A DNA stretch of 64,000 bases, taken from contig MEHQ01002486.1 of assembly GCA_008828725.1 (NCBI GenBank), positions 23,963 through 87,962 on the forward strand. The letters run 5' to 3'. A program made the translations under genes and the position numbers. Below, piece by piece: positions 32,641-43,623 of the stretch (within the stretch, counting starts at the first letter, position 1; each line of letters opens with the position of its first letter). Source of the stretch: Saccharina japonica (Eukaryota; Sar; Phaeophyceae; Laminariales; Laminariaceae). The notes under the pieces are model-generated. The model was not told where the DNA came from. It saw only the letters and a program-made list of their open reading frames with translations, and did no database searches.

Positions 32641-34614
32641 TCAAGTGGAACACTATTTTGGGGATATTGAAGGCTTCCCATCAATAACGGAGCTCGTAGA
32701 CATTATCAAGAATGGCGTCCCGGTGAAAACATCGGTCACGGACCTCGACCCAACCAGAGCAATCCAGTATGGAAATCACAGCACCGTGGTAGAACACATG
32801 GACCTAGTTTGGGAAAAACTGTATGAAGATATTAGACGAAATCGAGTGCTATTAATAGTGTTCGACAGATAATCCGCTGCCTCTTTAAAAGGGCTATGGG
32901 TGGCACCTCTGGGGGCGGTGGTCACACACAAGGTCAGAAGCATTAACGACTACTCGTTTGAGGCCGGAGCGGCCAGGGGGGAGAAGGGAGGACTCAACAG
33001 AGACACACAAACTGAAGAGGTACCAAAATGTCTCTGTGGTGACGCCCTACCCGCACTTCTAAAGGCTCTAACAGACCTTCGAATAAGGTTCCGCAACCGT
33101 CGTATACTTTTGGCAAAGGCAGACGTAACTGACGCTTTCAGGAATGTTAAATTGCACCGCACCAGGCACATAACTTTTGTTATGTGGTAGACGATGTTTT
33201 GGTATCGGATTTCACACTCACTTTTGGATGGGCAGCCTCGCCAGGGTACTGGGGCCTCATGGCCGCAGCGGCCGAACACGCCCACTGTAACACTACGGTA
33301 AGTAGCGCCGTTATCCTACCAGAAGGAAAGGCCATGATAAAACACGTCAAAATCGTGAAGCCGTGGGAGACCGGAAGTCCAACCCGGATTCCCACCGGAG
33401 TAAGCGTTAACGCCCCGCTAAGGGGCGGGCCGAACGAACCGTTTTTAACGGCCGTGTACCTAGATGATGTCATTATGGCCAGCGTGCAGCTCCACGCCTC
33501 AGATCAGACAGCCCTCACAACGTCCGCTTCTCTCGCATCAGATAACGTAAGATTGTTTGGACCAGGCGAAAAAGGTGAAACTCCAATTCTCGCCCCGAAG
33601 AAGAGCACGAATTGGAATTTAACCGTAGATGTTCTCGGGTTTACCATCAACACCCACACCATGCGAATCTCTGTCACTGAGGAAAGGATAGAAGCGATTA
33701 GACTACTCCTAGAACTCGAGTGGCCGAGTAGCAAAACGCATGCAGGCGTGCAGGCCGTTCTCAGCATGGCCGGAAAATTATGGAACCTCACGTATGTAGT
33801 CAGAGCGGGAAGATATTTTGTCTACTCGTAGCAGCTTTTACGTTCGACCGATCTTCACAAAATAGCCAAGTCGAAAAAACGGACGTGGAGAGTAGTTAAA
33901 CTGGGGTGGGAGTTCCACAATGATATTTCCTTCTGGAAGTGGGCAGTCGACCGCAACTTGGTTAACGCCGGTGAGTCGCTTGGAGCACCTTTTTACGCAC
34001 ACGTACAACGAACTGCCTCACGACGATACTACTCAGACGCAAGCTTTACTGCAGTCGGGGTTTTTTTCCCAGAGCTCCAGGTGTATTGGAGATACGATCT
34101 GAACCACCAGCTCTCCGAGCTTCTGCGAAAACAGGTGGTAACGAAGGGCGAGGACGCAATAACGACCAACTTGCTCGAACTCTGTGGCATGGTAATGACA
34201 GCGTACGTGACACAAGTCCTTTTGAAAGATAGGCCGAAAACGCCAGGAGATCCAGTACTGTTGAGAGGAGACAACGTGGCAGCAGTGTCGTGGATTAACA
34301 GATGTGGAGGATCACGTAACAGACGCGCGGCAGTAGCCTTGAGATTACTGGGTAGACTGGAAATCACGAGCGGTTGGACCCATGACGCAAAACATATTCC
34401 AGGTGTGCAGAATGTGGTGGCTGACGGCATTTCCAGATGGCCAAAAGAACAGATCGCGCGCAACCTGCAGAGCCTCGTACACGGGGAATGGAGAGAGCAA
34501 AGTATAGGTCAGAGCGGGTGCGATTTTTTCGAGACAATTCTACAGCCCAACTTTCCCACAGAGTACATGGATGACGTGGTATGGGATGCGATGGCACGAA
34601 CAGCAGAATCATGA
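32640..34614 (+). pseudogene. DIRS-order reverse transcriptase and RNase H
   Basis: RT: SIND and YSFEAG, KCLCGDALPALLKAL and LLAKADVTDAFRNVKL (motif A), a frameshift near 33165, then YVVDDVLVSDFTLTFGWAAS (motif B region) and FLTAVYLDDVIMASV (motif C, YLDD). After it come FGPGEKGETPILAPKKS and LSMAGKLWNLTYVVRAGRYF. RNase H: RRYYSDASFTAVGVFFPE (first Asp), TTNLLELCGMVMTAYV (Glu), LLRGDNVAAVSWINRC (Asp), and HIPGVQNVVADGISRW (end). Stops: TAA near 32871 and TAG at 33829-33831. RNase H directly after RT, with a recombinase in place of an integrase, fits DIRS/Ngaro. The RT catalytic Asp residues are intact but the frame is not. Confidence 0.92.
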
Positions 34615-35704
34615 ACACTTCTCAAACCCCTCCGAGCAGGATCATACGCGGGAGAGGGAGGGAATGAGGACGAGGCGAAAAGATTGGTGGAGACCCTAGC
34701 GTTGGCCTCGGTGGGGGGAAGCACGCAAAAGGTGTACTGGAATCAATGGAAAACGTGGTGTCGTCTCAGAGCGATAGAAGGGAAGGGGGCGTGGTTGTTG
34801 GAAAGAGACGGAGTCGATGCGGCAGTTACAGAGCTGACGAAATTCATGGCGTTGCGATGATTTTAGCTTCAAAAATCAGAGTCAGACGGTTCGAGGGTAC
34901 CTAGCCGCGATCAAGTATTTCCACAGAATGTTTGAGGGTTGGGAATTGCCCACTTCACACTGCATGGTGACAGCAGTAGGAAAAGGAATCGACAGAGCAC
35001 ACGGAAAGTCTGAGGTACGCCCCAAGGTGAGGAAACCTCTGTCGTGGGAACTGCTAACCAAGGGTAGGGGGTGCGTGGCCGGTATAGAGACCGAAGGGTG
35101 AGTAGTGTGATGCGGTCTCGCTTTGTCGTTCCATCTATTGTGCAGAGCCTCGGAAGTTTGGGCTTTTGATAATGGCCTGGTACACCCGGACTTTTGTCTG
35201 ACGATAAGGGAATTGGATTTTTTTGCGGGACCTTTGCAACTGGCGTGGGACGACAGGCGCATAGCGAACAGAGTAGAAGTGACGTTCCGCGCGTCCAAGT
35301 CAGACAACAAGAGGTTAGGGGCAACAGTTACCAGGACGAGCGTAACAGTATGGAAGGATCAAGCGACGAGGGGTGTGAGTGGTTACGGGGCCCTGGAAAT
35401 AATTCTGGACCTGCTAGACCTTCACCCCGAGTTGAGCGGGTCAGCACCGCTCATGCAGACACGCACGGCAAGCGGATGGAAGGTTATCTCGCGCGCGATA
35501 GCGACGGAGGCCTTGAGGCGGATGGTCAGTAGTTTGGGTAGAGACCCGGCGCAGTACACCTTACACTCAGGTAGGATTGGTGGGGCTACGCAGTTGGCGG
35601 CACAAGGTGCATCAGGCATTCAGATCCAAAGGGCGGGGAGATGGAAGTCTCTGTCGTTCATGGTTTACGTAAGAGCGGGAGGGGAAGTGTGTCAGAAGCT
35701 CTAA
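34615..35704 (+). pseudogene. Tyrosine recombinase of the retrotransposon
   Basis: N-terminal core-binding part: AKRLVETLALASVGGSTQKV and YWNQWKTWCRLRAI, up to a TGA near 34858. After a frame change: QTVRGYLAAIKYFHRMFEGW and KVRKPLSWELLTKG, then two TGA codons near 35100-35110. The catalytic half is open from there: HLLCRASEVWAF (first Arg), YTLHSGRIGGATQLAAQG (His and second Arg of H-x-x-R), RAGRWKSLSF (Trp) and MVYVR (probable Tyr nucleophile). It ends at TAA 35702-35704. The enzyme would insert the circular cDNA. All five catalytic positions can be placed, but the ORF is broken by at least one frameshift and three stops. Confidence 0.88.
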
Positions 35705-35766
35705 CAAGGTAAGGCGGGAAGAGGAGTAAGAAGATAAGTTTCAGAGGTATTCGGGCTTGCCCAATG

Positions 35767-35961
35767 GAGAAAAGTGGGGCCAGGGTTTCCGTTTTTCTCG
35801 GCGGTACGGGGCCGAAACGTAAACGTAGCGGGTTAGCCCGCAGGGTGTTTTTCCGTGTTTAGTTCTGGGAGCAGGGTATCCCATTGTACCATGTGGGTGC
35901 CGTCTAGGCACCATTTTACTGCGTAAATTAATTCCACAAATATTGAGCCAAAATATAACAA
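35767..35961 (+). repeat. Split direct repeat B1
   Basis: Begins AAAAGTGGGGCCAGGGTTTC and ends near CCAAAATATAACAAA. It differs from B2 (36266-36465) at about a dozen positions. Confidence 0.92.
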
Positions 35962-36178
35962 ATTAATATATTCAAATTAATTTCGAATATGGAGTTTGTG
36001 CAATTTGGGGAGGCAAGAGTATGGAAGGGGAGAGGGGTGTATCAAAGTGGAAGGCTTTCGGGGAAAGTGCTATTGGAGCTTGACACTTCCTTGTGCGCAG
36101 CGAAACGAACTGCAGAGCAACACGCAGGCGCAGGGGTAGGTGCAGCGAGCATCGGTTTGGTATTTCGGGTTTGAGCGT
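35962..36178 (+). repeat. Split direct repeat A2
   Basis: Direct copy of A1. It follows B1 without a gap (ACAAATTAATATATTC junction). The 87 bases between A2 and B2 contain an 8-G run and no match to A1. Confidence 0.88.
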
Positions 36179-36265
36179 TTTTTTCCCACCGTCCCACCCT
36201 AACGCTCAAGAGAGGGGGGGATGGGGGGGGGGAGTAAGGTTTTAGTATCATATAAGTGTAACATA

Positions 36266-36465
36266 GTAGAAGAAAAGTGGGGCCAGGGTTTCCGTTTTTC
36301 TCGGCGGTACGGGGCCGAAACGTAAACGTAGCGGGTTAGCCCCAAGGGTGTTTTTCCGTGTTTAGTTGTGGGAGCAGGGTATCCCATTGTACCATGTGGG
36401 TGCCTTATAGGCATCATTTTACTGCGTAAATTAATTCCACAATTCTTGAGCCAAAATATAACAAA
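36266..36465 (+). repeat. Split direct repeat B2, right end of element
   Basis: Direct copy of B1. It ends at ATATAACAAA, after which the sequences of B1 and B2 flanks differ, which places the element end. Confidence 0.92.
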
Positions 36466-36479
36466 ACCAGAGGTTGTGT

Positions 36480-36745
36480 AATAGCCTAAGCTCTGTCATG
36501 AGTATCAAAGAAGTATCGTACGTACGTACGCGTCGGATATATCAACAGGACTGTCATGATTCATGTCGAGTAGAGGACCCTGAAAGGTCGGTAGCATCGT
36601 CGAGGAATAGCGCAGGGTGATGACTTGATTTCTTATTTGAGCATACGAGTTCACACGCATCACACGCACACGATCTCACTCCTCTTCAGCTCTCTTCAAC
36701 AACATGCTCTCCACGAGCTATTGTCTATTGGACATAATCAACTAA
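36480..36745 (+). repeat. Dispersed repeat, inverted copy at 45590-45860
   Basis: Shared blocks: CTCTTCAACAACATGCTCTC, ACGAGCTATTGTCTA and GACATAATCAACTAAGGC, each found in reverse complement near 45.6-45.7 kb. The left half, with TACGTACGTACG runs, matches less well. Confidence 0.85.
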
Positions 36746-36962
36746 GGCCTGTGGTCGTCCGGGGACATCCGGGCTACATCCCCGGGTTTGCTAGGTGGAT
36801 ATGGATCTTAGTGTATAACGGATGTTGCTACTTGCTGCTATAGATCATCACCCACAGTTATTATTGTTGTTCTATTTCTCCTTCCTCTTCTGGAGTCCTC
36901 CGGCGGGGAGGGGACCCTCTGACTGGGCTCTTCCCGGGTTCTGCCTGGGTTCTTCTGGGTAA
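36746..36962 (+). repeat. Dispersed repeat, inverted copy at 26340-26640
   Basis: See 26340-26640. Here it directly follows the 36.48-kb repeat. Confidence 0.88.
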
Positions 36963-36965
36963 GAT

Positions 36966-37169
36966 GTGGATGTACGTGAGGATGCTGATATTGTTGTGGA
37001 CGTACCTGACGTCGTTCCTTCTGCTGAACTGATAACTGATCCTGAGGTGGCGGTGCTTGACTTGAGGCCGGTTGTTGGTGCTCTCTGGTACCTGCTACCT
37101 GGTACCTGGTATGGGGTGGAATACGTATGCTTGTTTTCCTCAGGACCACCCCTGGTACCTGGTAAGTAG
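36966..37169 (+). other. Fragment related to the acidic repeat protein
   Basis: The frame begins MDVREDADIVVDVPDVVPSA, like one unit of the minus-strand acidic repeat protein at 26997-27635, then loses similarity. Possible gene fragment. Confidence 0.4.
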
Positions 37170-37788
37170 GCCATGCAATATGACCAAGCTTCGCGAACTC
37201 GGGACGGCCTTGAACACGAGCAGAGGCAGGAGGAGGGGATGTTATTTAGGGGCCTTCAGAGACCCCGTCCGTTTCTAAAGCAGTGGTGCTTTCGTCACGC
37301 ACGGTGACAGAAGGTGACGTACGTATCATACGATACGAGTAGGTGACCAGAGCGAGGATGGACGATACAATCTCAGCAAAGATTAAAAGTAGCAACCGCA
37401 CTGCTGCAATACTCGTACGTAGAGTAGCCGCGAATCGCTGTGGCCACGACGACAAGCACGGGCGCACGTACGATGTACTACAACAGAATGCCAGCCTGCG
37501 ACGTAAGAAGACGGTGCCGGGCGTGCCGGCGTAGGGAGAAAGCGTGCTTTGAATGTGTGGGAGAAAAAAATGGATATTTTTTTTGTTTGCTTTTGCTCCA
37601 ATCTAAGTTGCTATGATAAAGTGGGCATCAAAGACCACTTGATTAAAGTATTATTTTTTGGGCATCAGACGAATATATAATAGATAGATAATCATAATAA
37701 TCTTATCATAATAATATTAATATTAATAATAATACCTAAAATAATAATACGCTCGAAATAATCATAATAATAGTAATAATATGATTAA
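37170..37788. other. No gene recognised; AT-rich microsatellite
   Basis: A frame at 37343-37534 has no domain. 37676-37785 is an ATA/ATT-rich simple sequence. Around 37660 the stretch TTTGGGCATCA resembles 7967-7977, a possible shared element end. Confidence 0.35.
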
Positions 37789-37831
37789 CTAGGGAATAAG
37801 AGGCCCCCCCGCCCCCACGGCGGTAGGGCCA
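37789..37831 (-). mobile_element. Helitron-like 3' terminus, copy 2
   Basis: Minus strand: hairpin GGCCCTACCGCC / GGCGGGGGGGCC with loop GTGGG, then TCTTATTCC and CTAG, flanked by T. It differs from copies at 7268 and 41639 only at a few positions, while sequences on both sides are unrelated. Confidence 0.5.
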
Positions 37832-38529
37832 CAAGTGTGAGCGGCTCGTATCAAAAAGAATAACTCAATAGGAAAGACAATAACTCAATCAATAGGAAGG
37901 ACACGATTTACTACCGTTGCTTTATTGTTTAGGGTGCTTGCTACACATACATTGTCGGATGTCAAGAGAACTTACTACGATGATTTGGGCAAAAAATCGA
38001 AGGATTGCTTGTTTTTGTCTTAAGGCAGGATATTAATCATCATAATGGAGCAGTTGCGATCAAGGAAATTATATGGAGAGGGGATTGTCGTTCGATGCTT
38101 CCTCGGAAGTCAACGGGGAGGAGATTGTACAACTGCACCTATATGAACAGTCTTTTCGGTGCCCAACTCTGCTGATTGAGTGGAAAAGTATAAATAAGAC
38201 CAAAGGTTATGGTACCACTTTGTGGCTCGTTCATAATCTTATCAGCAACAGAGTGCCAAAGAAAATGGGTGTACCCCTCGTATGGAGCATAAAGTTGGCC
38301 ACTATGTTCCTCAAGATTGAAAAGTACAACAAAAAGGGGTGTCTCGCCATCATCTGACCCCTGAGATGATGCCAGGCACAATACGCCATTATCTTGGTTG
38401 GCTCTTTTATTGTTCCGAAAATATATACGATAATACATTCCTTGCACTATATACGAGAACGATACGTATAATATGTACGTATGACGTACACCGGGTACGT
38501 ATACGAAAACGATACGTACCATATTTTGA
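37832..38529. other. No confident gene
   Basis: A plus-strand frame at 38073-38357 (94 residues, ATG, ending KKGCLAII) looks coding in composition but has no domain and no supported splice sites. GTACGTA simple sequence follows. Confidence 0.3.
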
Positions 38530-39060
38530 ATACATACGAGTATGTTGCGGCGGAAATGGCATACGTAACGTAAAATACGTACGTAGCGGATGCTTCCCAG
38601 ATATATATATATATAGGCAACTCCCTGCCACTCCAATGGAAGCACCGCCTTGGTTAGTCCAAAAACAAACCAAAAACACACAAAACTAATCCGAGGGAAA
38701 AATGGAAGAGAACTTGAGCGTGCGTGACGGTGAACCGAGACTGAGTACTGCGATTGTAACAGTAAGGCATTGTCGAAGGTTTCATACGGAGATCAGTTGT
38801 GTAGCGCTAGCTCTTGGAGGAGGACTGCGAGACTGGAGTTTGGAGGCAGCTGATGTAAAGACTGGTCTGTGCAGGAAGCTGTTGATACCAGAAGACGAGA
38901 GGAGCCAACCTGAAGACATCACGGAGGAAACGAACAAGAAGTGGTGAGAGACTATTAATAGGGACAGGGGGTCGGAGATCAGGGTGCGTACGTCTAAAAC
39001 AGCTCTTATCCTTCGTTACATGGGGCTTCAGCTTGGGATTTCCGTTCGGCCATGTACAGG
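38530..39060 (+). repeat. Dispersed repeat ~530 bp, inverted copy at 46430-46930
   Basis: Shared in reverse complement: TGTTGCGGCGGAA, AGATC and TGTGTAG blocks, GCAGGAAGCTGTTG, GGAAACGAACAAGAAGTGG and CTCTTATCCTTCGTTACATG. Copies are diverged with indels. Short frames differ between copies. Confidence 0.85.
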
Positions 39061-39199
39061 TTGACAATTTTGCTTGACTCATGTAGAAAAGTACAGCAAC
39101 AAACCAGGCTAGCTATAGTTCAAGTTCGTAAAATAATATAGACAATAAGCTGGGCAGTCGAAACATGAAAGATTTCAATTGAAAGATTTTCTAGTCCTG

Positions 39200-40031
39200 A
39201 GACCTATGCCAATGGGAAAGCAAAGTTGGAAGTCGATCTTTGAAATATTTGCCTGGAATTTTCAGGCTGAAGATCCGCTCGTACCGCCGCTGTGGGAAAA
39301 AAGGGAAAAAATTGTTTGATTTTTTCATATTTTTTTTCTAACGGCTACAGGCGGCACAATTTGCTTTTTCTCATCGCAAATCGTCAACACCCCGATAAAA
39401 ATCAGCTCGTGCGACGATAGACCTTCGATCTCGACGTAGACTCAGCCCACAGCCAAACCGCTTCGGGTCGGGCAAGGCCAACGAGTGTAGATAACGGCCT
39501 CGAAGGTATAAGGTAGATCCATGGTCTAGGGGGCGAGAGATTTCCGGCGGCGTCCTACGCTCTTCTCCCAAACCCGAAAAAAACCCTATTTTTTGCCATT
39601 TGAGGCGGATGGAGAATTTTTGTCATCTGTTTTATGCACACCAGCGGCCAATTGTCTGTTTATCATACGCCTCGCCAGCGTGCGCCACATATCACTGGTC
39701 ATCGTGTGAACACGGTGACCCTAGGGTGGGTCGGAGCCCGTAACGAGCGCACCGCGTTCAGAATTCATGACGCAGTCGTTGGTTTTGTCGATCCATGTTT
39801 GTCGAGGACTCGGAATCTCGCCGCTTCGAACTAAGATCGGCTTGAGTTTTTCTCAAGCCGATCTTGTCCCAACATCGGCTTGAGAATTGCCTTTTTCGGG
39901 CTTTTCCAAAAGTTGGGAATATTCCGTTTGAAGAATCGGTCCCATAGCAAGCTTGTTGTGGAAAAATCTGGCGGGGATCTTAGGAATTCAAACTTTTTAG
40001 GGTAACTTTGCTTTCCCATTGGCATAGGTCT
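39200..40031. mobile_element. 832-bp element with perfect 28-bp terminal inverted repeats
   Basis: Terminal repeats AGACCTATGCCAATGGGAAA plus GCAAAGTT at 39200-39227 and, inverted, at 40004-40031 with no mismatch. Near its right part, 39834-39862 is a perfect hairpin (GATCGGCTTGAG arms, AGTTTTTCT region). No transposase and no clear target duplication. Non-autonomous DNA transposon. Confidence 0.82.
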
Positions 40032-41283
40032 GAGTGCTTCCTTCTTGTGCTCGTGCAGGCCCTATTTTTGTCGCACAGGCATCGTACTCTATCTACTTGT
40101 ACTCAAGCAATGCTGTACGTAGCTGCTCTAAATGTCTCGGGGTAGTCGCTCTATCGCTCCTATCTAAAATCTCTCGTCATGCATTGGCAGCTGTTCGATA
40201 AGGGGTACTGGTGTCTGCTGCTGTACGTAAATACTCGTAATCGTACGTATCTGGAACAGCCTATCGCTCATGGATACTCATAGAGAGAGCAGACGGATAC
40301 AACTCGGTATCAACTACTGTTGCATGACGCTAGATTTGTTTGTGTATCAGTACGCGTGTGTGTACATTTTTTTTGTAGATTTCCAAGTCTTGCGGAGGTT
40401 TTCTTGATGCGGGTTACGGGGTCGCTCTAATTTTTTAGTTTTGTCTGATGCCAGGTACCCTTTGCTGCGAGGCCACCGCGAGCGCTACAGTTTGAACCTC
40501 GGCATGAAACTAGGCTCATTCGAACGATCTTGTGTAGAACTATCGACAGTGTTGAAAGTACCTCAATGCGTGGGAGCATGTAGGATATATGTATCATCTG
40601 GCGGATTATGTTCTTGAAAAAAGCAGGTTGCAGTATATATGGATGACCCATCCCCGATGCAGAATGATACATACGTTCCTCTCTCGTTGCGAAGATAACA
40701 ACACCAACACGCTGCAGCAACAACACAGCAACAGCAACCTGCCGTTGTACTCGTACGAATCCCAATAAGCTCGTATGCGTATGCTTGCTCGCTGTCGAGG
40801 TGGCGAGGAGGGACTCGGCCGGTGTTGTGCTATGTTTTGGTTATTATTGCTGGTAACCGCTACTCCTTGCTGCTTGCTGTACGTTGCTGTGAGTTCGACC
40901 GATGAAGTGATAAAGTCAAATTTATTGTGTACTAGGTGCCATCATAGGTCTACGTTACGTTTTTTTTTCAGGCACCAACATTGTTTTTCTGAAATCACAC
41001 GTTTATTCTCCCCAGCAGACTATTAATATCGAGGACGTTGTGTGCATCCGCAAGACATTAATTTGATTTTGTTTATGTGATTCAATCAAGTACGTAAGCG
41101 TTGTTTACTGTCAAGCTGGGGAGGTGTCTGTTTATGTCTGTTTATTATGTTCAGGCAGGATGATGAAAACGGAGTAACATGGACTACTACTGTTGAACCA
41201 GTTTTGTTTTTCTCAGGATGATTGTTGAACCAGTTTTGTTTTTTTGTGTAAGTACTTTTGTTGCGTGATAAATCACTACAGGA
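40032..41283. other. No gene recognised
   Basis: Frames at 40427-40765 (-) and 40775-41026 (+) have no domain. The second has a Leu-rich N-terminal part like a signal peptide, which is weak evidence. Confidence 0.35.
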
Positions 41284-41625
41284 ATGTGCCTACGTTCATC
41301 ATACAGGTTGAAAATGAGTTCGGGTTTGTTGATTGACCTATACTTGATGCATACTATGAGACGATCACAAGACACGGATGGGCTTTCTATGATTTTATAT
41401 CTTCGCAGATTCTACAGACACTGCAAGGTTGCTCTGACAGGTGTTTCAGGGGTGGCGATATTGCAAATTGGTTCTAGTTTTCGATTCTGTATGGGGAATG
41501 TAAGCCTTTCTATAGCTGCTCTTTGTCATGCCGAGAACTTACCGGAATTGGAAACATGGTTTAGAGATATTATCATAGGGAGTCGGGAACGGGGGAAGCT
41601 CGATAACAGCACGTTGGAATTTTGA
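41284..41625 (+). CDS. Hypothetical reading frame, 113 residues
   Basis: ATG to TGA. Balanced composition, ending ELETWFRDIIIGSRERGK and a short tail. No domain recognised. It follows a CTACAG that could be a splice acceptor, so it might be a last exon. It ends 13 bases before a Helitron-like terminus, so it may lie just outside that element. I cannot exclude chance. Confidence 0.25.
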   Translation: MCLRSSYRLKMSSGLLIDLYLMHTMRRSQDTDGLSMILYLRRFYRHCKVALTGVSGVAILQIGSSFRFCMGNVSLSIAALCHAENLPELETWFRDIIIGSRERGKLDNSTLEF

Positions 41626-41638
41626 GGATTATAGAGAA

Positions 41639-41681
41639 CTAGGGAATAAGTGGCCCTCCCACCCCCACGGCGGTAGGGCCA
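41639..41681 (-). mobile_element. Helitron-like 3' terminus, copy 3
   Basis: Same hairpin plus CTAG|T signature as 7268 and 37789. The flanking T is present in all three. Confidence 0.5.
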
Positions 41682-42002
41682 GATTTAAGCAAGTAGTAAT
41701 AATGGAGATGATAAAGGGTCGAAATAAATATAATAGGAAGAAGAGGAAGCTTGAAGTTGGCTTGCGGGTGTACACGAAGGCCGAAGTCGCCTGTGGCTCT
41801 TAGTTGCCTTGTGTTGATTCCGCAGATCCTGTCCCGGGTTTTCCCCATGGTTGTCCTTCCGCTGTTGTGAGCGTGCGGACCTCGTTGTTGTTGTTGGGCT
41901 CGGCTCGTGTGGAGGCGCGAGTCAGGCACAGCTCTCGGGAAGCGGACACGACCCCTGGTGAAGCAGGCGGGGATGTCTCAGCTGATGCTCCGGTGTTTTT
42001 TT

Positions 42003-42215
42003 TATGATGATGATCCAGCTGACGATCCGGTAATGCCAGATGATGATCCAGCTGATGATCCGGTGATCCCAGATGTCCCAGATGTTGGTGATCCAGTGAC
42101 TCCGGACGTTGATGCTCCGATGAACCCAGATGTTATTGCTCCGGTGATCCCAGATGCGAATGTTCCGTTGATCCCAGATGTTGATGATCCAGTGATCCCA
42201 GATGATGCTGCTCCA
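42003..42215 (+). repeat. Minisatellite of GATGATCCAGTGATCCCA type
   Basis: Degenerate units of about 24-27 bases. The plus strand reads an Asp/Pro repeat (DDPVIPDV type), the minus strand a Ser/Gly/Thr repeat continuous with the copia-like frame. Confidence 0.85.
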
Positions 42216-43084
42216 TGGATTGGGTGGTATCTTGGTTCTTCGTTGAGAATTTTTATTACCCAGTGTTCCTCCTCCGAGATCCGAAATGGGTCTCTATTGG
42301 TGTAGGCGAAATCCACACACGTGGCCGGAGGGTATGCCCCCGATGTACTCTTGGCGTGCGCGCTGTCGAAGGTCTCCTCGACGCTTGGATTGGGTCTCGT
42401 ACTGGCTGTCTCGTGATGCGGTGCACCTGGTGTGACTCCAGCCGAAGAGGAAGATGCGACCCCGGGCGAGGCAACAGGTGCGTCCCCGGGTGAGATAGAA
42501 GTTATGACTCCTGATGATGGCGTTCCGGTCCCTGATGAGGGATCTTCAGCCCTTGGTGATGATACTCCAGCTCCCGTCGATGACGCTCCGGCTGTTGTTG
42601 TCGATGACTTGGCCTCGTCCAGAAGGTTGCTTGCGTGTTGTTGCGGTCTGTCTAGGATGTGCCCTCGTTGGTGCTCCACCCCTGCAACAGTATCCTCTTC
42701 AGGCGTGCTGCCCTGGATTTGCGCACGTTGGCGTTTCGTCTCAGAGACAGTGGCCTCCTCAGGCGTGTTGTTACCGCTCCTTAGCATGCACTTGTTCTTG
42801 GCCACCAAATGTTCCGACGTGCCGCTGTCCACAATCATCGTGAACCTGTCGGCGTTGGGTTGGAAACCCCTTCCGCCGTTGCCTGTCACCAGTCTCTTTA
42901 TGGCGTTGGTGAGGTTGCCGCTGTTGTTGAAAACCAAATCCCCCATGACGATAGGTAGTACTTGGCCAAGCGGTCTTGTTTGATGCCCGCAGTCAGTAGT
43001 GCGATCTGAACGCGCGTACAGCAGAGCTTCGTGATGAAGTTGTCGTACAGTTGCTCTCTTTTGTCGTTGCTCGGGCGATACCAA
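42216..43084 (-). pseudogene. Ty1/copia-like Gag-Pol remnant with protease motif
   Basis: Minus-strand frame from 43084. LGQVLPIVMGDLVFNNSG precedes DRFTMIVDSGTSEHLV, which matches the D-S-G-x-S-x-H signature of copia proteases. Then follow Glu/Arg- and Ser/Thr-rich low complexity, and SGAYPPATCVDFAYTNRD with FRISEEEHW, resembling the entry to copia RT. Integrase and the RT core are missing, so the frame is an internally deleted remnant that happens to stay open. The N-terminal side runs into the 61-bp array. Confidence 0.5.
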
Positions 43085-43485
43085 GGCTTACAGCTGTAGG
43101 TTAGACTATACCTTGTCCCTGTTATCGTTGCTCGGGCGATACCGAGGCTTACAGCAGTAGGTTAGACTATACCTTGTCGCTATTATCGTTTCTCGGTCAA
43201 TGCCAAGGCTTACAGCTGTAGGTTAGACTATACCTTGTCCCTGTTATCGTTGCTCGGGCGATACCGAGGCTTACAGCAGTAGGTTAGACTATACCTTGTC
43301 GCTATTATCGTTTCTCGGTCAATGCCAAGGCTTACAGCTGTAGGTTAGACTATACCTTGTCCCTGTTATCGTTGCTCGGGCGATACCGAGGCTTACAGCA
43401 GTAGGTTAGACTATACCTTGTCCTTGTTATCGTTGCTCGGGCGATACTGAGGCTTACAGCAGTAGGTTAGACTATACCTTGTCAA
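43073..43485. repeat. 61-bp tandem array, about seven units, with 122-bp higher-order pattern
   Basis: AGGCTTACAGC(T/A)GTAGGTTA recurs at 43084, 43145, 43206, 43267, 43328, 43389 and 43450, exactly 61 bases apart. Units alternate between a CAGCTG/CCCTGTTATCGTTGC type and a CAGCAG/GCTATTATCGTTTC type for five units, giving a 122-bp repeat; the last two are both CAGCAG type. Confidence 0.95.
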
Positions 43486-43512
43486 GAGTCTCCACGATGT
43501 ACGGGAGGCTCC

Positions 43513-43623
43513 TTGCGAAGTCAGGGTTCCTTTAACAGACGGCGGAGCCGTCGGGAATTGCTTCTATGTTGCGAAGTCAGGGTTCCTTTAACAGACGGCG
43601 GAGCCGTCGGGAATTGCTTCTAT
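43513..43623 (+). repeat. Two-copy tandem duplication, 56-bp period
   Basis: TTGCGAAGTCAGGGTTCCTT through CGGCGGAGCCGTCGGGAATT occurs twice, at 43513 and 43569, essentially identical. Confidence 0.93.

Larger units (their letters stand above)
28690..36465 (+). mobile_element. Ngaro/PAT-like tyrosine recombinase retrotransposon with split direct repeats
   Basis: About 7.8 kb. Ends are arranged A1 (28690-28912), coding region, B1 (35767-35961), A2 (35962-36178), B2 (36266-36465). This is the split direct repeat pattern of Ngaro and PAT elements of the DIRS order. Coding order is Gag-like with CCCH finger, a repeat-rich middle segment, reverse transcriptase, RNase H, tyrosine recombinase. YR elements integrate by site-specific recombination and leave no target duplication; none is seen. 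B1 and B2 are about 94% identical by eye, so the copy is not ancient. Even so, every coding segment has frameshifts or stops and a small inverted-repeat element (29258-29614) has inserted near the 5' end. A separate RT fragment of this family lies at 18730-18975. Confidence 0.88.

Noticed and set aside
43073..43485. Array of tRNA or snRNA genes suggested by regular 61-bp units
   Set aside because: Units are too short for either, lack box elements, and have no common fold apparent by eye.
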